Positions 36,450 through 45,617 of a stretch of DNA of 64,000 nucleotides are shown one piece after another. The notes under the pieces were generated by a model. That model made no database searches. It saw nothing but the letters and a program-made list of their open reading frames with translations, and was not told the origin of the DNA. This DNA is from Acinetobacter parvus DSM 16617 = CIP 108168 (lineage in GTDB: Bacteria; Pseudomonadota; Gammaproteobacteria; Pseudomonadales; Moraxellaceae): assembly GCF_000368025.1 (NCBI RefSeq), contig NZ_KB849210.1, positions 152,229-216,228 of the forward strand. The letters run 5' to 3'. The first letter of the stretch is position 1. The number at the start of each line of letters is the position of its first letter. The position numbers and the translations under genes are program-made.

Positions 36450-37874
36450 ATGGACGTATTAGAGAAAGCTCTTTTGGTTGATGAGCTCAAAACTCTCATT
36501 GATAGGCTCAATGACAATAAAACTTCGCTTTTTGAAATTGCAAAATCAAAACAACGTATTAAAGACATTTGTGCATCTTGTGATGACCCTGCCTTTCAGG
36601 ACCAGTTGATCCCGTTCAAACAATTTATCCAGAATGAAGATTTTTCCGCAGAAGAACTCGCAGATTATGGCTACACCATGACCTATCGTGGCACCTTTAA
36701 CTTTATGGGGCGCGTTGAAAATGCCCTGTTTGCTTCTGGGGACATGGGCTGGGCCGCCTTACGTCAGGCACAGCACTGGCAAGTGTGGGTGATTCGCCCT
36801 GCCCTGTCTTTCCTTAAAAGCCCGTGGATGAACTCATCTCAGGATGCGTTAAAATGGCTACAGCGCCATGCCAGCGACTATGTAAAAACAGATGATGAGC
36901 TTGACCACCTCATCCCTGTTCTGGAACCCATGCAACAGAATTCGGCAGATGGCCTTTCAGGTCAGGCAGCTCATAAGGATGCGCTATCTATAATGAGAGA
37001 GGAAACAGCGAACTTTCAGATTCAACTGGAAGCACTTATTCAGGAAAAAATACAACCTGTTGCATCCACGGCGACCGCCACACGCGCCAAATCTGGTTTT
37101 AAACAGAATGTACGCCCCGTAGCAAACCTGAACAAGGCCAAGCCAATTGCACTGAAAGACTTTAATCTGGATGGTTTGCTCTGTCGTCTGGAACGTGTTG
37201 ACGCACGTACATTCCCTTCGCTTTACCGTGTTGATCTGCACAATGACATTTACCAGAACATTAAAATCGACTGGCTCTATCTCAAGGCAGAGAATGACGC
37301 ACAGCCAATCTGGGAATCTGCACAGGTTTTTATTGCAGAGCAGTTGTATGCACAGGGCCAGTTCTCGCATTATGTGGTGCTCGTGGGTACACACAACATT
37401 GAATATGCGACCACCATCCTACAGGCCTATACCGACCAGCGTCACACCACAACCAGCTCCATCCATCAGACCAGCTGGACAAATTTCAAGCAGCATTACC
37501 ACCAGCATGAAACCCTGTTTAATGAATGTGTCATGAATGGTACTCTGGTCTGGCAGCGCGACCAGCGGGTATATCCTTATATCCCTGTATCATTTATCAA
37601 TACTCAGAAATTCATTCCATTCGAGGAAACTGCGGCAACGTTCCTAACCCCTGTTATCCTGTTAAGGGAACGCCAGAAAATCCGCATCATTCACGGTTCG
37701 GAACGCGTTAGGCTATCCAGTGAAGACCAGGCCTATCCATACCTATTGCTGGACCGTGCCGAGGGATATACCTGGCAACTGATCCGTCAGGTGATTAGCC
37801 GCCTGCCACAACCCATTTCTGTACATGACCTTTATCAGGCACTGGAAAGCAGTGCGGCCTCAGAATCATCTTAA
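36450..37874 (+). CDS. Hypothetical protein (474 aa), unrecognised family
   Basis: 474 residues from the ATG at 36450, which has AAGGAA upstream. No signal peptide or membrane helix. The N-terminal ~150 residues are helical and charged, then comes a Ser/Ala/Lys linker (about 205-230). The C-terminal half is mixed alpha/beta with several Trp/Tyr (YQNIKIDWLYLKAE, FSHYVVLVGTHNIEYATTIL). I recognise no catalytic motif. Middle codons are CTG-rich, while the first 50 codons are AT-richer. The length and composition suggest a cytoplasmic protein. Confidence 0.75.
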   Translation: MDVLEKALLVDELKTLIDRLNDNKTSLFEIAKSKQRIKDICASCDDPAFQDQLIPFKQFIQNEDFSAEELADYGYTMTYRGTFNFMGRVENALFASGDMGWAALRQAQHWQVWVIRPALSFLKSPWMNSSQDALKWLQRHASDYVKTDDELDHLIPVLEPMQQNSADGLSGQAAHKDALSIMREETANFQIQLEALIQEKIQPVASTATATRAKSGFKQNVRPVANLNKAKPIALKDFNLDGLLCRLERVDARTFPSLYRVDLHNDIYQNIKIDWLYLKAENDAQPIWESAQVFIAEQLYAQGQFSHYVVLVGTHNIEYATTILQAYTDQRHTTTSSIHQTSWTNFKQHYHQHETLFNECVMNGTLVWQRDQRVYPYIPVSFINTQKFIPFEETAATFLTPVILLRERQKIRIIHGSERVRLSSEDQAYPYLLLDRAEGYTWQLIRQVISRLPQPISVHDLYQALESSAASESS

Positions 37875-37897
37875 AACCATCCTAAATTTTACCCCTT

Positions 37898-37953
37898 AGT
37901 CCATCATTTTTTCCTACAACATTCCAGTTGTGGCTGGAGATGATGGACTTTTA
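37898..37953 (+). terminator. Terminator downstream of the 474-aa unknown gene
   Basis: Arms AGTCCATCAT and ATGATGGACT form a 10-bp stem, with an inner CCAG/CTGG hairpin in the loop, followed by TTTT. Confidence 0.65.
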
Positions 37954-38123
37954 TTGCAAGCCCTTATTTTCCACTGATTGACCTGTTCACTATCTACCTC
38001 TGAAATATCCTCCAACCAAGTGTCAACAAGCTTTGTTGATATGACTACTTTTTGTGTCTATCACTTGATTTTATTCAGTAAATCATCAAGAATGGGGGTA
38101 AGAACAATATATAACCCTGCATT

Positions 38124-39260
38124 ATGATGATTTTCCCAAAAACAGTGTCACGACCTCTATTTTATAGCTTTATGGCGTGCTCTTTAGGTTCAGCCAGCAT
38201 GGTCTATGCGGCTTCAAACACTGAGCCACAGAATCCACCGCAGCCCCAACCTCCACAGACAGAAGCGGCGACATCTGAAAATTTTCTGGACTATATTCCA
38301 AAATGGGTGGATGCGACCCCAACTGTTTTTCCTGAACAGTCCAATCAGCCGATTGTGCCGCCAACGGAGGAAACGGAAGACAGAACATGGATTGATCGCA
38401 AACAGCGCACTATCCGCGAATGGACTGACCGCACCTCAGTTAAGATTGATGACTGGTTTGGGGAGATAGATCCAGAAAAGCCTGCTTCCGCCACCATCCG
38501 CTTTATGCTCGATAATTACTGGAATGAATATGACAATTACGAGGTGAAACCCCGTATTCGTGGGAAGATCAAGCTCCCAACTCTGGAGAAACGCCTGAGT
38601 CTGGTCTTCGGTGATGATACGCTGGACGATGAGTTTGACAACAATATTGCCAATATCAACAATCAACCGAATCAGGACACCAGCAAAAGGCTAGATTCCA
38701 AACAGGCACGAGATAACAACGGCTCTATTGCGCTACGTTTTTCAAATTTCTCCAAACGACTACCATTTGATACCGATGCAGATATCGGTATTCGCTCTGG
38801 TGATGATGTTTATTTACGTTTGAGAGCAAAAAAATATTGGGATTTAGATCATGACTTTAATTTCAATGCTGAACAAATCTATCGCTATGGCAGTAAAAGT
38901 GAAAACTATCTTCGAACAAATTTAGAACTGATTCACGCACGCCCAAACCAACCTTTTTTATCAAATCAGCTCAGTTTGACCTATGCTGATACACAAGATG
39001 ATGATTTAAGATGGGACAACCGTACATTCCGCCAACACCAATTTTTTGCACACAATAGTTTTAAGTACGGTATTTACACGGGTGGCTATTACGATAACAA
39101 CGATTTACGTCTAAATAGTTGGGGACCTTTTGTATCTTGGCGACAACCTCTTTGGCGCGAATGGTTCTATGTACAAGGAGATCTCAATTATTTTAACGAC
39201 CACCGTGAAGATCGAAGCCATTACATGAGTACATTTGTTCGATTTGAAAGTTTATTTTGA
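38124..39260 (+). CDS. Probable outer-membrane barrel protein, unknown function
   Basis: 378 residues, starting at tandem ATG codons at 38124/38127. A signal peptide (FYSFMACSLGSASMVYAAS) precedes a Pro/Gln-rich linker, a DRKQRTIREWTDRTSVKIDDWFG amphipathic region, then alternating aromatic strands through to a final phenylalanine (FVRFESLF), the C-terminal signature of outer-membrane barrels. No named family is recognised. Leucine codons change sharply near 38800: 5 CTG and 1 TTA of 12 before, 1 CTG and 7 TTA of 15 after. Confidence 0.7.
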   Translation: MMIFPKTVSRPLFYSFMACSLGSASMVYAASNTEPQNPPQPQPPQTEAATSENFLDYIPKWVDATPTVFPEQSNQPIVPPTEETEDRTWIDRKQRTIREWTDRTSVKIDDWFGEIDPEKPASATIRFMLDNYWNEYDNYEVKPRIRGKIKLPTLEKRLSLVFGDDTLDDEFDNNIANINNQPNQDTSKRLDSKQARDNNGSIALRFSNFSKRLPFDTDADIGIRSGDDVYLRLRAKKYWDLDHDFNFNAEQIYRYGSKSENYLRTNLELIHARPNQPFLSNQLSLTYADTQDDDLRWDNRTFRQHQFFAHNSFKYGIYTGGYYDNNDLRLNSWGPFVSWRQPLWREWFYVQGDLNYFNDHREDRSHYMSTFVRFESLF

Positions 39261-39301
39261 TGAAATTAACAGCGCTCTTGTGGATAACTTTAAGTTTATC
39301 C

Positions 39302-39342
39302 ATAGCAAAAAACCTCTAATCATTTAGAGGTTTTTTTGCTAT
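39302..39342. terminator. Bidirectional terminator between the barrel protein gene and htpG
   Basis: AACCTCTAA/TTAGAGGTT with a TCAT loop, extended by A6/T7 runs and outer arms ATAGC/GCTAT. It serves both convergent genes. Confidence 0.88.
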
Positions 39343-39356
39343 CAGATGAGATAAAA

Positions 39357-41276
39357 CTACTTCAATAGTAGGCTATTGATGCGTTTGACATAAGCCGCAG
39401 GGTCTTCTGGCAAGCCGCCCTCGGCAATCACCGCCTGATCAAAAATCACATTGGCAAGGTCATCAAACTGTGCTGAGTTTTCCAGTTTTTTCACCAATGG
39501 ATGTTCAGGGTTAATTTCCAGCGTTGGCTTGCTTTCAGGAACCGCCTGACCTGCCTGTTTCAGCATACGGATCAACTGTGGAGAGAGTTCACCCTCACTG
39601 GTGACCAAACATGCAGGTGAGTCAACCAAACGGGTGGTCACACGGACTTCCTTGGTTTTGTCCTTCAATGAAGTGCTTAAACGCTCCACCACAGGTTTAA
39701 ACTGTTCAGCCGCTTCCTCAAGCGCCTTTTTCTCATCCGCATCCTGTAGATCACCTAAATCCACCGCACCTTTAGACACGTTCTGTAATGGTGTCCCATC
39801 AAACTCAAAGACAAAATTCATTGCCCACTCATCGACACGGTCTGCCATGAGTAACACTTCGATGCCTTTTTTCTTGAACACTTCAAGCTGTGGTGAATTT
39901 TTCGCGGCGGTTAAGTTATCTGCTGTCACATAATAAATGGCTTTCTGCCCCTCTTTCATGCGGGCTTTATAGTCAGCCAAAGAGGTTGAGATTTCATCAT
40001 TGGTCGATGTCGCATAACGTAACAGCTTTAAGATACGCTCACGGTTAGCCATATCTTCACCCAGACCTTCTTTTAACACTGAACCAAATTCAGTGTAGAA
40101 GGTCTTGAATTTTTCCTGATCTTTCTCATCTTCCGATTTTGCCAGGCCATCCAATAAGGTTAGAACACGGCGAGCATTGCCCTCACGAATGGTTTTGACA
40201 TCACGGCTTTCTTGTAACAATTCACGGCTGACATTCAGCGGTAAATCGGCACTGTCCACCACGCCCTGAACGAAACGCAAGTAGTTTGGAATCAGGTTGT
40301 CTGCTTCATCCATGATGAATACACGTTTAACATAGAGCTTGATGCCCGCCTTTGCCTCACGCGTGAACAAGTCCTGCTTCGCCTGACTTGGGATATACAG
40401 CAACTGGGTATATTCGGTGCTGCCCTCAACACGGTTATGCGCCCATGCCAAAGGCTCTGCAAAATCATGGCTCAGGTTTTTATAAAACTCGATGTATTGC
40501 TCATCAGTGATTTCACTCTTATTACGTGTCCATAACGCACTTGCTGAGTTAATCGCTTCCCATTCATCCGTCTTCACCATTTGGCCGCCTTTAGGCTCCT
40601 CACCCTCGGCAACCTCTTCCTCTTGCCAAACCTCTTTTTGCATTTCAATTGGCAGACTAATATGGTCTGAATATTTATTGATGATCTGTTTAACTTTCCA
40701 CGACTCAAGATATTCCAGCGCATCATCACGTAAATGCAGAATGATGTCGCTACCACGGCTCGCTTTATGAATTTGCTGAACTTCAAACTCGCCTGTACCA
40801 CCACTGATCCAGCGCACACCCTCGGCCGCATCCAGCCCCGCACGACGGGACTCCACCGTGATTTTATCGGCAACAATAAAGCCTGAATAGAAACCCACAC
40901 CAAACTGACCAATTAACTGTGCATCGGCTTTCTGGTCACCTGTCAGTTTGGACATAAAGTCCTTGGTGCCTGATTTTGCAATGGTACCAAGGTTGTCAAT
41001 CGCTTCCTGCTGGCTTAAACCAATACCGTTATCTGAAATGGTCAAGGTCTTGTTGTCTTTATCCAGAATGACACGAACATGCAGGTCTGGATCATTTTCA
41101 TAATATTCAGGATGGTTGATCCCCTCAAAACGCAGCTTATCGCAGGCATCTGATGCATTGGAAATCAATTCACGTAGGAAAATTTCAGGATTGGAATAGA
41201 GGGAATGCGTCACCAAATGCAATAACTGAGCAACTTCAGCTTGGAAACTATAATTTTTTGAGGCTTGTTCACTCAT
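39357..41276 (-). CDS. htpG: Molecular chaperone HtpG (Hsp90)
   Basis: A 639-residue bacterial Hsp90. The N-terminal GHKL ATPase domain has SNASDACDKLRFEG, SDNGIGLSQQEA, GTIAKSGTKDFM and GQFGVGFYSGF. The middle domain has the catalytic-loop region SRELLQESRDVKTIR. The C-terminal dimerisation domain follows. It assists folding and remodelling of client proteins in the cytoplasm and appears monocistronic. Confidence 0.97.
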   Translation of the reverse strand: MSEQASKNYSFQAEVAQLLHLVTHSLYSNPEIFLRELISNASDACDKLRFEGINHPEYYENDPDLHVRVILDKDNKTLTISDNGIGLSQQEAIDNLGTIAKSGTKDFMSKLTGDQKADAQLIGQFGVGFYSGFIVADKITVESRRAGLDAAEGVRWISGGTGEFEVQQIHKASRGSDIILHLRDDALEYLESWKVKQIINKYSDHISLPIEMQKEVWQEEEVAEGEEPKGGQMVKTDEWEAINSASALWTRNKSEITDEQYIEFYKNLSHDFAEPLAWAHNRVEGSTEYTQLLYIPSQAKQDLFTREAKAGIKLYVKRVFIMDEADNLIPNYLRFVQGVVDSADLPLNVSRELLQESRDVKTIREGNARRVLTLLDGLAKSEDEKDQEKFKTFYTEFGSVLKEGLGEDMANRERILKLLRYATSTNDEISTSLADYKARMKEGQKAIYYVTADNLTAAKNSPQLEVFKKKGIEVLLMADRVDEWAMNFVFEFDGTPLQNVSKGAVDLGDLQDADEKKALEEAAEQFKPVVERLSTSLKDKTKEVRVTTRLVDSPACLVTSEGELSPQLIRMLKQAGQAVPESKPTLEINPEHPLVKKLENSAQFDDLANVIFDQAVIAEGGLPEDPAAYVKRINSLLLK

Positions 41277-41394
41277 AAATCACTCCTTATTTGTGAGGCT
41301 TAAATTTAGAATGATTTATGAATGGAGTATTTCTATGATTTTTCAATGCTTATGACTAAATTTTTTATACGCGCACGCCATTAAAATGGCCCAT

Positions 41395-41650
41395 GACTCA
41401 ACTACGCGATCCTGCAACAACTGGTCAAGCTGCAACTGTTGCTGTGCATAGGCACGTTTCAGGCATGGTGTATTGGCCCCATAGGAGTTACGCTGCTTTA
41501 ACCACTGGAACTGCTTGTCCTTTTCTGCATCCCGCCCGCCCATTGGCAATGCAGCAGGATAATCTGATAGATGGTTGCCAGTTTTATATCAACATCATTC
41601 AGTCCAATATTCTGGCAGATTTGCTGTTCAGCTTTTAATTTGGCCTCCAT
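41395..41650 (-). pseudogene. LprI-like (DUF1311) lysozyme-inhibitor domain protein, broken
   Basis: Two minus-strand frames give successive parts of an LprI domain. KLKAEQQICQNIGLNDVDIKLATIYQ (41570-41650; only 26 residues) precedes AEKDKQFQWLKQRN and CLKRAYAQQQLQLDQLL in the next frame. The shift lies near 41550-41580. No signal peptide remains at the 5' end, which abuts the terminator of the antiporter gene, and the second conserved cysteine region reads NSYGANTPC. The gene is therefore truncated and frameshifted. Confidence 0.7.
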
Positions 41651-41653
41651 CAA

Positions 41654-41678
41654 TAAAAAAGGCTCTAAAATAGAGCCT
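41654..41678 (-). terminator. Terminator downstream of the Na+/H+ antiporter gene
   Basis: AGGCTCTA/TAGAGCCT with a three-base loop, followed by six T on the minus strand. Confidence 0.88.
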
Positions 41679-41696
41679 AAACATTGTTTTAATTTT

Positions 41697-43061
41697 TTAT
41701 AAAACCATTGCAGCAATCCAGCCAAAAATAAGCAGTGGGATATTAAAGTGTATAAATGTTGGCACAACAGTATCCCAAATGTGATCATGTTGACCATCAA
41801 CACCCAAACCAGCGGTTGGTCCCAAAGTCGAATCAGAGGCTGGAGAACCCGCATCACCCAGTGCGGCGGCAGTCCCAATAATTGCGATCGTTGCCATCGG
41901 ACTAAAACCAAACTGCAAACATAATGGCACATACATGATAGCCAGGATCGGTACGGTAGAAAATGAAGAACCGATACCAAGTGTGATCAAAAGACCAACC
42001 AAGAGCATGACAAAGGCAGCCAGGGCCTTACTGTCCCCAATCCAGCCTGCTGTTGCTTTCACAAGCTCAGGAACCTGATTGGTTGCTTCAATGACCGCAG
42101 CAAAACCTTGTGCAGCAATCATGGTAAAACCAACCAGTGCCATCATACGCATACCTGTCACAATCACATCATCGGCTTCTTTCCATTTAAAGATTCCAGC
42201 ACAACTCAGGATTGCCACACCGACCAAGCCCGCGACAATCATTGAATCTGAATAGAGCTGTACGACAATCGTTGCAAGAATGGCAAATGCAGCCATGAAT
42301 AACGTGAACTTTGCAATCTGGGGTGCTTGCTGCTCCTGGGTCATTTCACCCACGATACTACGTGCAACATTATGCAAGGCCTTGTCCTCATAATCTCGCG
42401 GTTTACGGTAGCTGATAAAAACCGCTGTTAACATCCCCAGGAACATTCCTGATACAGGGATCAGCATTGCTCGCGGAATTTGATCATTGCTGATATGAAA
42501 GCCGTAGCTTTGACCAAAATGGTTAATGTTGTGTCCCAAAATATCATTCAGGAAGATCGCACCAAACCCCATTGGCAAAAACATGTACGTTGCGACCAAA
42601 CCGAACGTCAGCACACACGCAATCGCTCTACGATCCAGGCGTAGATGGTTGAAAACAATCAATAATGGTGGTATCAGGACAGGAATGAACGCAATATGTA
42701 CTGGAATGACATTTTGCGATGCCACCGCAGCCGCACCAACTGTAAGAAAAATGAGAAATTTCATTTTCTTCTGGGTACGATTATCTGCATCATTTTTTAG
42801 ACTTTTAACCAATTTATAGGCAAGTAAATCAGGTAAGCCAGAACGGGCAAGCGCCAAAGCGAAAGCACCGAGCACCCCATAAGCAAGTGCGATCTGAGCA
42901 CCGCCGCCTAGACCATTATTAAATGCATCTAACGTACCCTGTACCCCCAGACCTGCCAACAAACCTCCCGTTAAAGCTCCAATTACAAGTGCAAAAACAA
43001 CTGGAACCCGCCCCAGGGATAGGCCGAACATAACAGCAACCGCTGCAATAATCGCGAACAT
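41697..43061 (-). CDS. Na+/H+ antiporter family protein (NhaC-like)
   Basis: 454 residues with about 11-12 membrane helices, of the ion-transporter superfamily group that includes B. subtilis YuiF. Features are GGLLAGLGVQGTLDAFNNGLGGGAQIALAYGVLG near the start, a helix pair around FVMLLVGLLITLGIGSSFSTVPILA, and GDAGSPASDSTLGPTAGL near the C-terminus, the conserved polar region of the family. Specificity could be Na+, or an organic substrate coupled to Na+, and is not decided by the sequence. Confidence 0.8.
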   Translation of the reverse strand: MFAIIAAVAVMFGLSLGRVPVVFALVIGALTGGLLAGLGVQGTLDAFNNGLGGGAQIALAYGVLGAFALALARSGLPDLLAYKLVKSLKNDADNRTQKKMKFLIFLTVGAAAVASQNVIPVHIAFIPVLIPPLLIVFNHLRLDRRAIACVLTFGLVATYMFLPMGFGAIFLNDILGHNINHFGQSYGFHISNDQIPRAMLIPVSGMFLGMLTAVFISYRKPRDYEDKALHNVARSIVGEMTQEQQAPQIAKFTLFMAAFAILATIVVQLYSDSMIVAGLVGVAILSCAGIFKWKEADDVIVTGMRMMALVGFTMIAAQGFAAVIEATNQVPELVKATAGWIGDSKALAAFVMLLVGLLITLGIGSSFSTVPILAIMYVPLCLQFGFSPMATIAIIGTAAALGDAGSPASDSTLGPTAGLGVDGQHDHIWDTVVPTFIHFNIPLLIFGWIAAMVL

Positions 43062-43137
43062 AACTTTGAACTAAATGAAACGAGGGCGCCATTCTACCAG
43101 AGTTTAAATTCCGCGATTGCCGTCAGTTGATTTTTAT

Positions 43138-44010
43138 TTATGCATTTTTCACGATAAATTGGCGAATATAATCGGCAATTTTTTCTGGCTGACTCAGTAC
43201 CGCCCAGTGATTCGCATCCAGCTCAACATATTCAAATTCCTCAACCCATTTTGGCATGGATTCCGTAATGTATTCAGGGCTTACGAAAGCATCCCGCTTC
43301 AATACAATTGCCTGCACAGGACACTGTGCATAACGCTGGCGTGGCTGGGTCAGGGATGGAATAAAGTTGGCACGGTACAGATTGATTCCATATTTACCAT
43401 CCGCCACAATATTGGCATTTAATGGTAGATCCTGTTTTTTCTCCAGACCACTTAAAATCTTGCCCCATTTCTCTGGACTAAAGAATGTCCATGCTGTTGG
43501 TGCAAGCAATGGTAAATGGAATGCGCCGATGTACCATGATTTAGTCAGCATCTTCAAGACATTGCTTGGAGCGGACTTAAATTTCTCACGTAGATACAGA
43601 GAGGCGTGATCCAGGCAAGGTCCCGAAATGGTAGTATAGGATAATAAGCGACCCTTTAATTTTGGCTCAGTTGCCGATTCCCACGACTGTATAGAACCCC
43701 AGTCATGCGCTGCCATATGGAAATTACGGTTTGGCAGAACCTGATCAACCACTTCCTGCAAATCCAGTGACAAACGTGGCAAACGATAATGCTTGATGCG
43801 TTTAGGAATGGAAGATAACCCTGCACCACGAACATCGTAGGTCACGACAAAATAGTCATTTACCAACTTCTCAATAATCGGTTCCCATACTTCCTGATTG
43901 TCTGGATAGCCATGTACCAGCACCAATGGTGTGTTTTTCTCATCACCCCATGTCTTGACACAAAGTGTTTGCTGATCAGAAGTGGTGACGGTTTTTACTT
44001 GTGCTTGCAT
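43138..44010 (-). CDS. Alpha/beta hydrolase, epoxide-hydrolase-like
   Basis: 290 residues. The oxyanion-hole segment LVLVHGYPDNQEVWEPI, the FVVTYDVRGAGLSS strand, and a nucleophile elbow HDWGS with Asp (near 105) as in epoxide hydrolases and haloalkane dehalogenases, are followed by a lid region and the catalytic His in LDANHWAVLSQPEKIADYI (near 267). Nothing in the context names a substrate. Confidence 0.8.
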   Translation of the reverse strand: MQAQVKTVTTSDQQTLCVKTWGDEKNTPLVLVHGYPDNQEVWEPIIEKLVNDYFVVTYDVRGAGLSSIPKRIKHYRLPRLSLDLQEVVDQVLPNRNFHMAAHDWGSIQSWESATEPKLKGRLLSYTTISGPCLDHASLYLREKFKSAPSNVLKMLTKSWYIGAFHLPLLAPTAWTFFSPEKWGKILSGLEKKQDLPLNANIVADGKYGINLYRANFIPSLTQPRQRYAQCPVQAIVLKRDAFVSPEYITESMPKWVEEFEYVELDANHWAVLSQPEKIADYIRQFIVKNA

Positions 44011-44121
44011 AATTCTTTCCCATTTTTTCAGTCGGCATGGTCATAAAAAAGCCATTGCCACCGATACAATAAAAATGATACTTATGGACTATGAATAGAG
44101 TTGCAAGAAAAAAAATTGACC

Positions 44122-44607
44122 ATGAAAGACATTTTCAAAAAAATTCGAACCATTCCTGTGGTTTGTAAATTTATGATCAACCACTACTCACCTTACCGTG
44201 GTGCAGGAATCACAATTGAAACCATTGATATGGACAATTACCACATCCGTGTCAAAATGCCGCTCACCCGAAAAAACCGTAACATTGTTGGGACACATTT
44301 TGGTGGAAGTTTATACTCAATGGTTGATCCATTTTATATGCTGATCCTGATGCACCATTTAGGCCATAAATACATTGTGTGGGATAAAAGTGCCTCGATT
44401 AATTTCCTGTCACCAGGTCGCAGCACCGTCTATGCGGATATACAGCTCAGTGCCACTGAAATTGCGGAAATTAAGCAACTGGCTGAAAATCATGAACCTG
44501 TGTTTCGAAACTATACATTGAACGTTGTGGATGATGCGGGAACACGAATTGCAGAGGTTGAAAAGGTTCTGTATATCCGTCTGAAAAAGCCCAAAGCCAG
44601 TGCTTAA
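44122..44607 (+). CDS. DUF4442 family hotdog-fold protein
   Basis: 161 residues from the ATG at 44122; a longer TTG-started frame lacks a better ribosome-binding site. The hotdog-like pattern RNRNIVGTHFGGSLYSMVDPFYMLILM, then YIVWDKSASINFLSPGRSTVYADIQL, is that of DUF4442 and PaaI-like thioesterases. It may hydrolyse an acyl-CoA, but the family is poorly characterised. It is divergent from the hydrolase gene. Confidence 0.75.
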   Translation: MKDIFKKIRTIPVVCKFMINHYSPYRGAGITIETIDMDNYHIRVKMPLTRKNRNIVGTHFGGSLYSMVDPFYMLILMHHLGHKYIVWDKSASINFLSPGRSTVYADIQLSATEIAEIKQLAENHEPVFRNYTLNVVDDAGTRIAEVEKVLYIRLKKPKASA

Positions 44608-44620
44608 TTTTACGCATATA

Positions 44621-44652
44621 AAAATGCCTGCAAGGTTTTGCAGGCATTTTTG
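44621..44652. terminator. Bidirectional terminator between DUF4442 and lipoprotein genes
   Basis: A 13-bp perfect stem AAAATGCCTGCAA/TTGCAGGCATTTT with a GGTT loop, flanked by T on both strands, lies between two convergent genes. Confidence 0.92.
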
Positions 44653-44663
44653 AATCTGAGAAA

Positions 44664-45023
44664 TTATCTTTTCTTCTCCTGAATGGCTGCACCAGCACCA
44701 CCACCGATTGCGCCACCAATCGCAGCCCCAGAATCACCACCAAAGATTGATTTACCAATCACAGAACCAATACCTGCGCCAATTGCACTACTTGTGGTTG
44801 AGTTGCTGCTGCCACCCTTGGCGTTTGCACCGACACCTGCGCCCGCTGCCGCACCGACACCTGCACCAAGACTACCACCGACATGGTTACCTACACCACC
44901 ACCAACAGCACCACCCAGTGCCGCCGCACCAATACGCTGGTCAGACGCACTCATATTCTGGCAGCCTGTAAACATCACCGCCGATAACATCAAAGTAGAA
45001 ACTAAACCCATTGTTTTTTTCAT
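44664..45023 (-). CDS. Glycine-zipper lipoprotein, paralogue 1
   Basis: 119 residues from the ATG at 45023. A lipoprotein signal (LMLSAVMFTGC) is followed by SASDQRIGAAALGG and two glycine-zipper blocks rich in GxxxG (GGAVGGGVGNHVGG and GAGIGSVIGKS, then GAAIGGAIGGGAGAA), ending EKKR. It resembles Acinetobacter/Moraxella glycine-zipper (YMGG-like) lipoproteins such as those of the outer-membrane rickettsial 17-kDa antigen-like type. It is probably an outer-membrane-associated small lipoprotein. Confidence 0.8.
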   Translation of the reverse strand: MKKTMGLVSTLMLSAVMFTGCQNMSASDQRIGAAALGGAVGGGVGNHVGGSLGAGVGAAAGAGVGANAKGGSSNSTTSSAIGAGIGSVIGKSIFGGDSGAAIGGAIGGGAGAAIQEKKR

Positions 45024-45176
45024 GACTATACTCACTCCTGTTGGTTCTAATAAAAAGCATAATCTTCTTTTATGGGGAATTTGATCTGATTGTGTTATTA
45101 GAATGTCCAAATCGATTAATGTTTTGTAACGACTTTCCATTTTTATCATCATTAAGTTGACGCTTTAAATGACGAA

Positions 45177-45207
45177 AAGAAGCCCTTATCCTAGACAAGG
45201 GCTTCTT
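45177..45207 (-). terminator. Terminator downstream of glycine-zipper paralogue 2
   Basis: An 11-bp stem AAGAAGCCCTT/AAGGGCTTCTT with a nine-base loop, followed by a T-rich stretch on the minus strand. It separates the transcripts of the two lipoprotein paralogues. Confidence 0.8.
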
Positions 45208-45251
45208 CCTAATTTTTAAACAATACTTGGCGTACTTCTAAATTCTAGTAT

Positions 45252-45617
45252 TTAGTATTTGCCTTTTTTCTCACCATAAGCTGCGCCAGCACTACCGCCC
45301 AGTGCGCCACCTACCGCAGCACCAGCCTCTCCACCCAGAACTGCACCACCCAGAGCCGCACCCACACCAGCACCAATCGCACTGTTTCTGGTGTTTTTAC
45401 TATTTGCACCTTTTGCATTGGCAGCAACACCCGCACCAATCGCCGCACCCAGTCCAGCGCCAATATTACCGCCTAGACCTTTTCCGACAGCACCACCTGC
45501 ACCACCCCCAATGGCAGCCGAACCAATACGCTTATTTTCTGGACTTACATTTTGGCAACCCACAAACAATGTGGTTGACATTAGGCCAACACTCACAATC
45601 ATCATCATTTTTTTCAT
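45252..45617 (-). CDS. Glycine-zipper lipoprotein, paralogue 2
   Basis: 121 residues from the ATG at 45617. The signal (VGLMSTTLFVGC) and the mature part align throughout with the protein at 44664: NVSPENKRIGSAAIGG, then two glycine zippers, ANAKG and a charged EKKGKY end. The two genes are separate but adjacent paralogues, each with its own terminator. The alanine/glycine repeats are typical of membrane-inserting zippers. The function is unknown. Confidence 0.8.
   Translation of the reverse strand: MKKMMMIVSVGLMSTTLFVGCQNVSPENKRIGSAAIGGGAGGAVGKGLGGNIGAGLGAAIGAGVAANAKGANSKNTRNSAIGAGVGAALGGAVLGGEAGAAVGGALGGSAGAAYGEKKGKY

Noticed and set aside
41498..41980. Long minus-strand frame overlapping the antiporter gene
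   Set aside because: Its first part is a shadow of the antiporter coding region in another frame. Only its end, beyond the antiporter stop, matches the LprI-like pseudogene.
44683..45084. Proline/alanine-rich plus-strand frame
   Set aside because: It is the complement of the Gly/Ala-rich glycine-zipper gene, which always gives Pro/Ala-rich shadows.
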